Assembly (NCBI RefSeq): GCF_043678055.1
Contig: NZ_JBHEQA010000004.1
Location: forward strand, 248,001 to 312,000
Length of the DNA: 64,000 bases
Direction: 5' to 3'
Origin: Spongiimicrobium salis
GTDB taxonomy: Bacteria; Bacteroidota; Bacteroidia; Flavobacteriales; Flavobacteriaceae
In this document: one piece after another, positions 1 through 7,072 of the stretch
How positions within the stretch are numbered: the stretch's first letter is position 1
How the letters are laid out: each line of letters starts with the position of its first letter
Notes under the pieces: model-generated
Told to the model about the DNA's origin: nothing
The model's input: the letters and a program-made list of their open reading frames with translations, nothing else
Databases searched by the model: none
Position numbers and translations under genes: made by a program

Positions 1-209
1 ATTAGGCTTTCATCAAAAGAAACCTGAATGACCTCAGCATGGCCCGTTAAACCAGAACAGACCTCCCTATACGTAGGTCTTCCCGGGGCATTTCCCCCAG
101 TATATCCCGAAACGATTTTTTCCACGCCTTTTATTTCCTGAAAAACCGCTTCCACACACCAAAAACATCCACCCCCAAGAGTGGCCATTTGTATTTTTTT
201 TTGATTCAT
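1..209 (-). CDS. msrA: Peptide-methionine (S)-S-oxide reductase MsrA (N-terminal part)
   Basis: Reduces the S-epimer of methionine sulfoxide in proteins and free methionine. Only the first 69 codons lie in the window; the gene runs off the left edge. The translated N-terminus carries the GCFWC active-site motif with catalytic Cys at residue 15, followed by the family block GYTGG near residue 35 and a GHAEV block near 56. The ATG at 209 overlaps the stop codon of msrB in an ATGA junction, so the two reductases are probably translationally coupled. No signal peptide is visible, so it acts in the cytoplasm. Family assignment is secure from the motif; the C-terminal recycling cysteines are outside the window. 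Confidence 0.93.
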   Translation of the reverse strand, partial: MNQKKIQMATLGGGCFWCVEAVFQEIKGVEKIVSGYTGGNAPGRPTYREVCSGLTGHAEVIQVSFDESL

Positions 210-658
210 ATTTTTTTCCTTTCTATTTGAATTGATTCAGAATTTATACAGTAACGTAATCCGCTAGGTTCCGGACCATCTGGGAACACATGTCCCAAAT
301 GCGCATCGCAGGTATTGCACATGACCTCAACACGCACCATCCCGAAAGAGCTGTCCTTTTCATATTTGATGGCATTTTCCTTTATTGGGGCCGTAAAACT
401 TGGCCACCCACTTCCCGAACCAAATTTGATCGAGGAATCAAACAAAGGACTATTGCAACAAATACAGTGATACTGGCCTTCATCATAAACACTACAGAGC
501 GCTCCGCTATGAGCAGCTTCAGTACCCTTCTTTCTAGTAATCCGAAATTGCTCTGGTGTCAACAATTCCTTCCATTCCTTTTCGGTCTTCACAACTCGTT
601 TGTCCGGATCTGGGTTTCCTTTTACCGAAAAATGTATGACATCTTTCCAAGTCATCAT
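206..658 (-). CDS. msrB: Peptide-methionine (R)-S-oxide reductase MsrB
   Basis: Reduces the R-epimer of methionine sulfoxide, complementing MsrA. The 150-residue product has the usual single-domain length. Structural zinc pairs are visible as Cys65/Cys68 and Cys114/Cys117, the SGSGWPSF block lies near residues 81-88, and the catalytic cysteine is Cys137 in the RYCINS motif. Cys55 could serve as resolving cysteine. Two adjacent Met codons (658, 655) are possible starts. It is the first gene of an msrB-msrA pair with a 4-bp overlap. A TAnnTTTG-type element lies 30-40 bp upstream. No signal peptide is seen, so a cytoplasmic repair role is inferred. Confidence 0.95.
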   Translation of the reverse strand: MMTWKDVIHFSVKGNPDPDKRVVKTEKEWKELLTPEQFRITRKKGTEAAHSGALCSVYDEGQYHCICCNSPLFDSSIKFGSGSGWPSFTAPIKENAIKYEKDSSFGMVRVEVMCNTCDAHLGHVFPDGPEPSGLRYCINSESIQIERKKI

Positions 659-689
659 ATAAAATCTCCTTTCTGTTTTAATTACATAT

Positions 690-697
690 CAAAAGTA
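690..697 (-). promoter_or_regulatory. Candidate -7 element for msrB-msrA
   Basis: On the minus strand this reads TACTTTTG, a full match to the Bacteroidota -7 consensus TAnnTTTG, placing a start of transcription about 25 nt before the msrB ATG. A 6-bp inverted repeat (CATGTA-N5-TACATG, 719-735) sits where the -33 region would be and could be an operator. No good TTTG -33 box is visible, so the call is moderate. Confidence 0.45.
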
Positions 698-765
698 CAA
701 AGGAAACCTAGGAAATACCATGTACATTCTACATGAGAAATTATACATTTTACACTTCTTAAACC

Positions 766-778
766 GGAGCAAAGCTCC
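766..778 (-). terminator. Short hairpin downstream of the globin operon
   Basis: GGAGC-AAA-GCTCC is a perfect 5-bp stem with a 3-nt loop, 46 nt beyond the last stop codon of the leftward globin operon. On the minus strand it is followed by a short T-containing stretch (GGTTTAAG) but not a strong T-run, so it may be a weak terminator or 3'-end stabiliser. Confidence 0.35.
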
Positions 779-823
779 AATATGGGTTTTTACGACACCC
801 TTATATCGACTAACACAAATTGC

Positions 824-1102
824 TCAGGCATTGATAATAATAAGGATACTGCTCACCACAACGCTTGCGATAAGCAAATTAAAACTAATTTTTGGTTTTT
901 GCTGTGATAAAATAGCGCCATTATAAAACATACAGAGTATGGTTACTATAAACAATTGTACCATATTCAATGTGGTATTTCCATTGATCAATATATACAT
1001 GGCGGCAACAGAACCCAAACAGCTCTGGCCTATGATGGCCAATGGGGCATAACTCATTATTCTTTTTTGATACTCTCCGAAATAACTTTGATAGATACTC
1101 AT
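824..1102 (-). CDS. Small membrane protein, function unknown
   Basis: A 92-residue hydrophobic protein with about three predicted membrane helices (roughly residues 18-38, 45-62 and 72-91) and a polar charged N-terminus. No family is recognised and no catalytic motif is visible. It is the last gene of the leftward series headed by the membrane protein at 2392 and follows the truncated haemoglobin gene by 37 bp, which suggests co-transcription with the haem/nitrosative-stress genes. It could be a haem-, gas- or respiration-related membrane subunit, but nothing in the sequence proves that. Confidence 0.6.
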   Translation of the reverse strand: MSIYQSYFGEYQKRIMSYAPLAIIGQSCLGSVAAMYILINGNTTLNMVQLFIVTILCMFYNGAILSQQKPKISFNLLIASVVVSSILIIINA

Positions 1103-1139
1103 TTTTTTATTTATTTAAAATCTAAACCTTGCATTCATA

Positions 1140-1532
1140 TTAGTGTTGCGGTCTATTTTTCCAGATCGCCAGATATTGATTCGTAGCCATTCTTCGGGAA
1201 GCATCTTTGGCCCGCTCAGCAAGCTCACCTACGTACAATTGATCTATGGTTTGAAACCACAATTGCAGCCATTTCCCAAAATGAAGTTGATTCATGGTAT
1301 AGTTTAGATGTTCATCTACCTGTCTATGGGCCCGCATTGGGTTTCCCTTGAAGCAGGCCACTCCAAACAAGGCGGTAACCCAGAAATCGGTAAGTTTTTC
1401 CAGATGGGGAGGCCATTGTTCTTCAGATAAATGCTGATTAAAAATTGGACCCAACAATGCATCTTCCCGTATCGCTTGGTAAAAGGTGGAGACCAAGAGA
1501 AAGATATCTTCCCTAGTTTCTATCTGTTTCAT
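1140..1532 (-). CDS. Group III truncated haemoglobin
   Basis: A 130-residue haem protein of the 2-over-2 globin fold. The GNPMRAH segment (residues 63-69) carries the likely proximal haem histidine (His69), followed by the characteristic HFGKWLQLW block near residues 84-92 and the C-terminal AERAKDASRRMA helix typical of group III globins. Members bind O2, NO or peroxide and are often linked to nitrosative or microaerobic stress. The start codon overlaps the stop of the upstream cupin gene by 4 bp (ATGA), so the two are probably co-translated. Control by the neighbouring Rrf2 regulator is inferred from operator-like repeats upstream of the operon. Confidence 0.9.
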   Translation of the reverse strand: MKQIETREDIFLLVSTFYQAIREDALLGPIFNQHLSEEQWPPHLEKLTDFWVTALFGVACFKGNPMRAHRQVDEHLNYTMNQLHFGKWLQLWFQTIDQLYVGELAERAKDASRRMATNQYLAIWKNRPQH

Positions 1533-1912
1533 TTTCTCTTATGATCAAGGGAGACCGTATCTTCAACATTTTGTTTGACTCTTTCCACAGCATCTTGATG
1601 TGAAATGGACAAACGGATGATACAATCTGCAATGCAACTTAAATCATGAGGGACATGGGCATCCAAGGCAATGAGGTCTCCTTTCTTCAATACCTGCTTC
1701 TTACCCGCTACACCAAAGTAAATTGCCCCTTCCACAAGTGCTACCACAATAGGAAATGGCGCCTTGTGTTCTTTCATTATTTGGCCACTCTTCATGAGAA
1801 TACGAACCTCCTTGGAACTTGCTGTTTTTAGCAAGGTTTCCACTTGCGGTCTATTTTCATTGTATACCAAGTTCTTTGTAAATGAAACCATTTGTGTTGC
1901 TGTATTATTCAT
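1529..1912 (-). CDS. Cupin-domain protein
   Basis: A 127-residue single-domain cupin-like protein without signal peptide. The beta-barrel core spans about residues 35-105: a first segment around SGQIMKEHKAPFPIVVAL with His49 and a second segment around KKGDLIALDAHVPHDL with His89 and His92 as possible metal ligands. The typical HxH and Glu ligands of cupin motif 1 are incomplete, so metal binding is uncertain. It is flanked by a membrane protein (18 bp upstream) and the truncated haemoglobin (4-bp overlap). Small cupins of this type are often found in Bacteroidota beside globins and Rrf2 or CRP-type regulators; the biochemical role is unknown. Confidence 0.75.
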   Translation of the reverse strand: MNNTATQMVSFTKNLVYNENRPQVETLLKTASSKEVRILMKSGQIMKEHKAPFPIVVALVEGAIYFGVAGKKQVLKKGDLIALDAHVPHDLSCIADCIIRLSISHQDAVERVKQNVEDTVSLDHKRK

Positions 1913-1930
1913 CTTTTTTAGTTTTAAACA

Positions 1931-2392
1931 TTATTTATTTTTGGGGTGTCGGAGGCCCATCTTTCTCAGCAGCGCTATTCCAAAAATCAGTAAACTGCCC
2001 AACTTGGCCACTTCCATAAGTACATACCAAAGGTGAAGCCTGTTATTGGGTACCATCTCACCTTGAATTCTCATGCTGGCCCGTACATCCAGTTCGGGGA
2101 GTAACCAAAATGTTTGAAGCCCCAACAAGAGCAATGGAACCCATAAAAACAGTAGCGTACTTTTTCTTTGCCCCCTATTTTTATAAAATCCTAGGACAGT
2201 CCCTAAGAGGATTCCCAGGCCTATCTCTACCCTATTCAGTGCCTTAAAGACCAATTGTCCTATTCCCAATCCTAATTCCGTGCTTATGCCCGGAGCTTGA
2301 AACTTTAACCAAGCTTCCATAAAGCTAATGGCCGAGACAAAGCCTATCCAGAGAAAAACAAGAGCAATGCTACATTGATATCGGTATTTCAT
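1931..2392 (-). CDS. Four-helix membrane protein, first gene of the globin operon
   Basis: A 153-residue polytopic protein with about four membrane helices (approximately residues 7-27, 48-70, 80-97 and 123-144). An HLWYVLMEVAKLG segment near residues 120-132 contains a His/Glu pair in or near a membrane helix, and a conserved-looking NRVEIG lies near residue 52. No family name can be given with confidence. It heads the operon that continues into cupin, truncated haemoglobin and a small membrane protein, and an operator-like repeat shared with the Rrf2 promoter lies 11-36 bp upstream of its ATG. A membrane role in nitrosative or haem-related stress is inferred from context only. Confidence 0.65.
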   Translation of the reverse strand: MKYRYQCSIALVFLWIGFVSAISFMEAWLKFQAPGISTELGLGIGQLVFKALNRVEIGLGILLGTVLGFYKNRGQRKSTLLFLWVPLLLLGLQTFWLLPELDVRASMRIQGEMVPNNRLHLWYVLMEVAKLGSLLIFGIALLRKMGLRHPKNK

Positions 2393-2402
2393 TTTAAAAA
2401 AG

Positions 2403-2428
2403 ATTAAAAGACCTTTTTATCCGTTATA
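2403..2428. promoter_or_regulatory. Candidate Rrf2-regulator operator upstream of the globin operon
   Basis: The sequence ATTAAAAGA-N8-TCCGTTATA contains a half-site (TATAACGGA on the minus strand) identical to one arm of the palindrome upstream of the Rrf2 gene, with the same 26-bp layout and 8-bp spacer. The other arm matches only 5 of 9 bases. It lies just upstream of the ATG at 2392, in the 48-bp gap after the regulator gene. Confidence 0.5.
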
Positions 2429-2440
2429 GTTTTAAATTTT

Positions 2441-2872
2441 TTATCTTTTTAAGATAATTACATCCGCATTCATATCCTCGACCACAGCCTTCAAGGTGGT
2501 ACTTTCCAGCATAACCTTTAAATCATTTCTTATTTCTACAAACTTATAATGTAAGGGGCATGGCGAATTCGCATCGCACTGTTTCAAGCCTAAACCACAT
2601 CCGGTGTAGATGGCATCTCCGTCTAGGACGCTTACCACCTCACTCAGTTTTGTCTGCATCTTCTCCGCTTCTATCACAAAACCGCCATATGGGCCCTTGA
2701 TCGATTTAACGATCTTACTTCGCGTAAGTTGCTGCAATATCTTAGCCGTGAACGCTTGGGGAGAATTGATCTCTTCCGAGATAATACGCAAACTTACCTT
2801 ATTGTCTTTAAGGCTTTGCCCAGCAATAAAAATCACCGCTCTTAAGCCATATTCACAGGATTTTGAAAACAT
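2441..2872 (-). CDS. Rrf2-family transcriptional regulator, probable Fe-S sensor (NsrR/IscR-like)
   Basis: A 143-residue winged-helix regulator. The N-terminal MFSKSCEYGLRA start and the recognition-helix region around QAFTAKILQQLTRSKIVKS (residues 39-57), followed by the wing GPYGGF, are typical of Rrf2 proteins. Three cysteines (Cys92, Cys99, Cys105; spacing C-x6-C-x5-C) match the Fe-S ligand region of NsrR/IscR, so it probably senses NO, O2 or Fe-S status. It lies immediately upstream of a globin-cupin operon, and near-identical repeats precede both transcription units, suggesting autoregulation and control of the operon. Which signal it senses cannot be decided from sequence. Confidence 0.88.
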   Translation of the reverse strand: MFSKSCEYGLRAVIFIAGQSLKDNKVSLRIISEEINSPQAFTAKILQQLTRSKIVKSIKGPYGGFVIEAEKMQTKLSEVVSVLDGDAIYTGCGLGLKQCDANSPCPLHYKFVEIRNDLKVMLESTTLKAVVEDMNADVIILKR

Positions 2873-2891
2873 TTTCCAATAGATTATAGGG

Positions 2892-2923
2892 CAAAATTAT
2901 AGTATTATTTTATAACGGACAAA
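2892..2923 (-). promoter_or_regulatory. Promoter of the Rrf2 regulator gene
   Basis: On the minus strand TTTG (2923-2920) and TAATTTTG (2899-2892) are separated by 20 bp, a good match to the Bacteroidota -33/-7 layout (TTTG, then TAnnTTTG). Transcription would start about 12-15 nt before the ATG at 2872. The -33 box lies inside the palindromic operator candidate at 2911-2936. Confidence 0.6.
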
Positions 2924-2936
2924 TATATCCTTTATA
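2911..2936. promoter_or_regulatory. Palindromic operator candidate (Rrf2 autoregulation)
   Basis: TATAACGGA-N8-TCCTTTATA is an inverted repeat with 8 of 9 matching arm positions. It overlaps the -33 element of the Rrf2 promoter, the position expected for a repressor, and shares one identical half-site with the repeat before the globin operon. Length and symmetry suit an Rrf2 dimer. Confidence 0.6.
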
Positions 2937-3003
2937 AAATTGCAGTAAAACCTAAAAAGCAGATCATTTTTTATTTATCTTGAACTTTTATTTCTTTTTC
3001 ATC

Positions 3004-3450
3004 ATGCCTATATCAAGTCTAAAACAACTCTATGAGCGTAATCTCGACAAACTAAGTGCCGAAATTTCCAATTATGAAGATGAAAAAGATCTTTGGAAAA
3101 TCGGTACAAACATTAACAATTCCGGAGGTAATCTCTGCCTGCATCTTATTGGCAATCTAAATACCTTTATAGGAGCTACATTGGGGAATTTTGAATACCA
3201 AAGACAACGCGAGCTGGAATTTTCACTTAAAGACGTCCCTAGAGCGGAGCTCTTGTCAAAAATAGAAGAAACCAAAAGGGTGGTTCTGGAAACTTTGGAT
3301 CTATTAGCACCGGAAACCTTGCAAGAAGAATATCCGCTGCAGGTATTTTCCCAAAAAACATCCATAGCGTATATGCTGATTCACCTAACCACACATTTAA
3401 CCTATCATTTAGGACAAATTAATTATCATAGAAGATTAATCACCTCATAA
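3004..3450 (+). CDS. DinB-like (DUF1572-type) protein
   Basis: A 148-residue four-helix-bundle protein of the DinB/YfiT superfamily, whose members use three histidines to bind a metal and often act as thiol-dependent transferases, though most are uncharacterised. Visible candidate ligands are the His in CLHLIGNL (about residue 47) and the C-terminal HLTTHLTYHLGQINYHRR block (about residues 126-143). I chose the ATG at 3004 because upstream in-frame codons would add only a short Phe-rich tail. It is followed after 13 bp by a kinase-like gene, so it may be the first gene of a three-gene unit ending with the ADP-ribosylglycohydrolase. Function unknown. Confidence 0.8.
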   Translation: MPISSLKQLYERNLDKLSAEISNYEDEKDLWKIGTNINNSGGNLCLHLIGNLNTFIGATLGNFEYQRQRELEFSLKDVPRAELLSKIEETKRVVLETLDLLAPETLQEEYPLQVFSQKTSIAYMLIHLTTHLTYHLGQINYHRRLITS

Positions 3451-3463
3451 AAGCATTGTAATT

Positions 3464-4435
3464 TTGACTAGTATTGACGCCCATATAGCCCCTAAAGAAC
3501 TCCAGGCCTATTTACATTCCAAAAACTGGTTGCATCCCAAAGAGATCATACAGCAGGTGGCCATAGCGGGGGAGGGCAATATGAATGTGGTATTGCGGAT
3601 CATTACAGATCAGCGTTCCTTTATCTTAAAACAGTCCAGACCCTATGTGCAAAAATATCAGGATATAGAAGCCCCTTTAGATCGCATTCACGTAGAACAA
3701 TTGTTTTATAAAACCATTGACAGTGAAGCTATGCGCCCCCATACTCCCTCGGTCCTTCATTACGACGCTCAAAACTATCTGTTGCAATTGCAGGATTTAG
3801 GGAAATGTGAAGACATGACCCTAGTGTATCAACAAAGAAGCGTTTCGGAACAACAACAAGCGCAATTGATTCGCATCATTCACTTGGTGCATACGGCCAG
3901 TGCCCCCCAGGATTTCCCGGAAAATATAATTTTGCGCAAGCTAAACCATCAACACATTTTTGTTTTGCCTTTTCAAGAGGATAATGGATTTGATCTGGAT
4001 GCCATTCAAAACGGTCTTCAGGAGTTGTCCATGAAGTATAAACAAGATCATCAACTCAAGGCGCAGATCGCCGCAATTGGGGAACATTACTTATCCAAAG
4101 GAAATGTATTATTGCACGGGGATTATTATCCAGGAAGTTGGATGAGCGCGAACGATCATATTTTCGTAATTGATCCCGAGTTCAGTTTTGTTGGTTTTGC
4201 CGAATTTGATCTAGGCGTATTGGCCGGGCATCTGATATTGACCACTGGGGAAGATCGCATCCTGAACCTGATAGAAAATCAATATCCCCTTAGTGTTGAT
4301 TCTAAATTGGTCCGACAAATGGCGGGGATTGAAATGATGCGCCGATTAATTGGTCTAGCGCAATTGCCCTTGGAACGCAGCATTTCTGAAAAAACAATCC
4401 TTTTACAGATGGCGCATAAAATGATTCTGTCATGA
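3464..4435 (+). CDS. APH/5-methylthioribose-kinase-like phosphotransferase
   Basis: A 323-residue protein-kinase-like-fold small-molecule kinase. The nucleotide loop AGEGNMNVV (residues 35-43), invariant Lys56 in ILKQS, the catalytic HGDYYPGSW motif (His218, Asp220) and the metal-binding VIDPEF (Asp237) resemble MtnK more than aminoglycoside kinases; as in MtnK-type proteins, the Brenner-motif Asn is replaced (here by Ser). The start is TTG, the only plausible start preserving the N-terminal domain. It overlaps the next gene (ADP-ribosylglycohydrolase) by 4 bp, indicating translational coupling. The substrate is unknown; a 5-substituted ribose is a reasonable guess. It is shorter than typical MtnK (about 400 residues). 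Confidence 0.78.
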   Translation: MTSIDAHIAPKELQAYLHSKNWLHPKEIIQQVAIAGEGNMNVVLRIITDQRSFILKQSRPYVQKYQDIEAPLDRIHVEQLFYKTIDSEAMRPHTPSVLHYDAQNYLLQLQDLGKCEDMTLVYQQRSVSEQQQAQLIRIIHLVHTASAPQDFPENIILRKLNHQHIFVLPFQEDNGFDLDAIQNGLQELSMKYKQDHQLKAQIAAIGEHYLSKGNVLLHGDYYPGSWMSANDHIFVIDPEFSFVGFAEFDLGVLAGHLILTTGEDRILNLIENQYPLSVDSKLVRQMAGIEMMRRLIGLAQLPLERSISEKTILLQMAHKMILS

Positions 4436-5757
4436 AATATCGTATTCTACCCCTTCTTTTCTTCCTTCTATTTTCTTGTCGCGATGCGTCGTCCCCAACA
4501 ATTCCCACCCCTCAAAAAAGCAGCTATGCCGCTACACCACTGAAATTGGACAAGGCCACATATTATGATAAAGTATTGGGAGCTTTGGTAGGCTCTGCCA
4601 TTGGCGATGCCATGGGGGCATCTACTGAAATGTGGAATCGTTACGATATCCAAAAACAATATGGCTACATACTAGGCTTAACCCCTACCATACGCGAGCG
4701 TTCTCCCGAAGGGCCCTGGGGGCATAATTTGGTGGCAGGCGCCACTACAGACGATACCCGTTGGAAATACCTAGCTACGAAATATGTAGTACAGCATAAA
4801 AACGATTTGAATGCGAAACATTTTGCGGATTTTATTGTGGACTATTATCAATCCTTACTTCCACAATTGGCGGATGATGATGCCCTTTCCAATCCCGATA
4901 TGCTGGACCAACAACTTAAAAAAGTGGATTGGATCAAAGAATGGGTCAGGGTTGCCCTTGCCTATCAAAAAGGCCCCAAAGCCTATCAAGAGGCGCAAAA
5001 TAGATTTTACGGAGGAGAAATGTCTTGTGCCGGCATGCTCTATACCCCTATGTTCGGTCTATGGGCGTCTGACCCTGAAAGGGCCTACAATATTGCCTAT
5101 GAACATACTCTTTTTGACTTGGGCTATGCTCGGGATATTTCGGGAATTGTTGCTGCCATGTGCAATACGGCATTGAAAACAAAAGATATGGATACCATTC
5201 TTCAAGCGGCAATTTTTGTAGACCCCAAAGGATATCAGGACAGCAGGTTAATTTCAAGACTTTCCTACTCCATTGCCGATGCTGCCCAAAAAACGGTTAT
5301 TGCCTCTAAAGAAATTAACATCAATGATTCTTTACTGGTGAACGATCCTTCCGCTATTATTGATGCCGATTATCTGTTGGACAGTATTCCTCCCAAAATA
5401 CCTAAAGGATACCAAGGCACCTCTTTGCAGTGGGTACAGCAGGAATTTGTTTATCGTGTATTGGAAAAAAACCAAAAAGCCATTGCTTTTCATGCCGGGG
5501 AAATCTGGGAAATTTTATATTCGGCCTTAGTATTTGGCGAAGGGGATTTTAAAAAGACCATGCAGTTCATTGTCAACTACGGAAGAGATAATGATACCGT
5601 AGCTGCCGTAGCCGGTATGATTCTAGGCGCGAAAGATGGATATTCCAAACTTCCCACCACCTTAAAACAAGAAGTTCTTCTTGTAAATAAGGAGGTATTG
5701 GGAATTGACCTGGAAGCTTTAGCCAAAGAAATGACGGATGCGATCACGGAAGAGTAA
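4432..5757 (+). CDS. ADP-ribosylglycohydrolase family lipoprotein
   Basis: A 441-residue ADP-ribosyl-hydrolase/crystallin-J1-like protein with a lipoprotein signal peptide (hydrophobic stretch ending LLFSC, Cys16). The catalytic fold is marked by GSAIGDAMGAS (residues 54-64), the metal-binding TTDDTR (Asp107, Asp108) and the C-terminal GRDNDTVAAVAG block near residue 383. Family members remove ADP-ribose from proteins or hydrolyse related N-ribosyl bonds with Mg2+; this one is predicted to be membrane-anchored in the periplasm or outer membrane, so its substrate is probably not a cytoplasmic ADP-ribosylated protein. Coupled by a 4-bp overlap to the upstream kinase-like gene. Confidence 0.85.
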   Translation: MKYRILPLLFFLLFSCRDASSPTIPTPQKSSYAATPLKLDKATYYDKVLGALVGSAIGDAMGASTEMWNRYDIQKQYGYILGLTPTIRERSPEGPWGHNLVAGATTDDTRWKYLATKYVVQHKNDLNAKHFADFIVDYYQSLLPQLADDDALSNPDMLDQQLKKVDWIKEWVRVALAYQKGPKAYQEAQNRFYGGEMSCAGMLYTPMFGLWASDPERAYNIAYEHTLFDLGYARDISGIVAAMCNTALKTKDMDTILQAAIFVDPKGYQDSRLISRLSYSIADAAQKTVIASKEININDSLLVNDPSAIIDADYLLDSIPPKIPKGYQGTSLQWVQQEFVYRVLEKNQKAIAFHAGEIWEILYSALVFGEGDFKKTMQFIVNYGRDNDTVAAVAGMILGAKDGYSKLPTTLKQEVLLVNKEVLGIDLEALAKEMTDAITEE

Positions 5758-5763
5758 AAACAA

Positions 5764-5799
5764 CCAAAATACCTTTGGCATGTTGTCAAAGGCATTTGG
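5764..5799. terminator. Bidirectional hairpin between convergent genes
   Basis: Arms CC-A-AAAT-a-CCTTTG and CAAAGG-c-ATTT-GG form a stem of about 12 bp with one mismatch and one bulge around a 9-nt loop. It sits between the stop codons of two convergent genes (5757 and 5826), the expected place for a shared terminator; T-runs are only modest. Confidence 0.45.
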
Positions 5800-5825
5800 G
5801 TTTGGACTACTCGTTATTTGATTTT

Positions 5826-6668
5826 TTATTGCATTTGTATTTCAGTTTGTTTGGCGCTCAACATTTCCATCATCTTATAGAGCAGTATTACTTCCAATAA
5901 GACTGCAGGCAGTAAAAATATTAAACCTATCCAACTAAGAATTACGGTTAGAAAAAAGAAGGAAGCAATAAGTTCAAAAACTGCTGCAACCGCTGCCAAC
6001 GAACCAATAATAGGTTGGAGACGAAAAAGTGCTATCCCAAAGAAGATAGAGATCATTCCAAAAGCGATGGATGAAGCCCCCAAAATAAAATCTACGCTAA
6101 ACTCGTCAATAAAAAGGGAAAGAATATCATAGACATAAAATAAGCCACTCACAAAAATTGTAATGAAGGCAGCAATCTTCAAAAAGTAATTTTTTACAAT
6201 TTTTCCAGTCAAAATGAACCCTCTCATAAAGAGAATAAAAGTCCCTAATGTAATCAGTTCTATGCTAATATATCCCACTTTGCCCAGAATCAACTCCCCT
6301 TCAAAAAATCGCGACAAATACAATCCTGTTTCAAGAAAGCCCAGCAGAAAATAGATTAATCCACATATCCAGGCAATATTTAATTGTCTTATGAGAAAAC
6401 CTGCTTCCTTATCATCATCTATAGTGAACAGGAATAATTTTTTAAATTCTTGACTGACTCGGGATTCTTCAAATTGCAATTGCCCTATATCATAATCCAA
6501 AGCATTCAAAATAGATTTTACCGTATAGCTTCGAGGAATGACTTCTCCAGCCTCTATACGTTGAATGGTCCTAACACTAATATTGCATTGGGCCACCAAT
6601 TCCTCTTGGGTAAGTCCCTTTTGTTGTCTCAATGCCAAAATCTTTTGGCCCAATTCCGGTTGCTTCAT
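5826..6668 (-). CDS. XRE-type HTH protein with C-terminal membrane domain
   Basis: A 280-residue protein. Residues 6-60 are a Cro/C1-type helix-turn-helix (KILALRQQKGLTQEELVAQ, then NISVRTIQRIEAGEVIPRS), followed by about residues 95-270 with six hydrophobic helices. Fusions of an HTH to a polytopic membrane domain occur in Bacteroidota and are thought to be membrane-tethered regulators, but no ligand is known. The gene is convergent with the ADP-ribosylglycohydrolase gene and divergent from the glycosyltransferase at 7073 across a 404-bp spacer. It may regulate that downstream arsenosugar-type cluster; this is inference from position only. Confidence 0.8.
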   Translation of the reverse strand: MKQPELGQKILALRQQKGLTQEELVAQCNISVRTIQRIEAGEVIPRSYTVKSILNALDYDIGQLQFEESRVSQEFKKLFLFTIDDDKEAGFLIRQLNIAWICGLIYFLLGFLETGLYLSRFFEGELILGKVGYISIELITLGTFILFMRGFILTGKIVKNYFLKIAAFITIFVSGLFYVYDILSLFIDEFSVDFILGASSIAFGMISIFFGIALFRLQPIIGSLAAVAAVFELIASFFFLTVILSWIGLIFLLPAVLLEVILLYKMMEMLSAKQTEIQMQ

Positions 6669-7072
6669 GATTCTATTTTTTAATGGATACTACAATACTA
6701 CGATTCAGGGGCTATCCTCCCAATTTTTAAGGCCGTATTTCGCCCGCCATTCACCCGTCACTTCCGTTTAACCCTAAATTTCCTTGAATTCGCAAGAATT
6801 TGTAATCCACAATTCGTAATTATGTTTTATCCCTTAACAACATATTGACCGGCTCTTTCCAACCGAAGTTTATCCCTAAAACTCTGTTATAATTTTATGG
6901 GCCCTTCTTTCTTTTTAACGCAAAAGCGTATCTTTGTCCGTCATGGTTACGAGCAAAAAACAAAGAATCTTTATCGTAGCGGAGGAATAACTCTTGATTC
7001 TGGTTTGACGTAAGTAATGTAAAAAAAAGTTGACCAATAAAGGACAACTTACATGATGTAAACCATAAATTC
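6669..7072. other. Divergent intergenic spacer (404 bp)
   Basis: No convincing gene is seen; the 95-residue minus-strand frame (6895-7182) overlaps the start of the glycosyltransferase and has no family features. A TATCTTTG element on the plus strand (6929-6936) matches the TAnnTTTG -7 consensus and could drive the 7073 gene with a leader of about 130 nt. It is preceded by a small ACGC-AAAA-GCGT hairpin (6919-6930). Confidence 0.4.
6929..6936 (+). promoter_or_regulatory. Candidate -7 element for the arsenosugar-type cluster
   Basis: TATCTTTG matches TAnnTTTG. No clear TTTG at the -33 position is seen. It is the best promoter match in the spacer upstream of the TTG-started gene at 7073. Confidence 0.35.
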
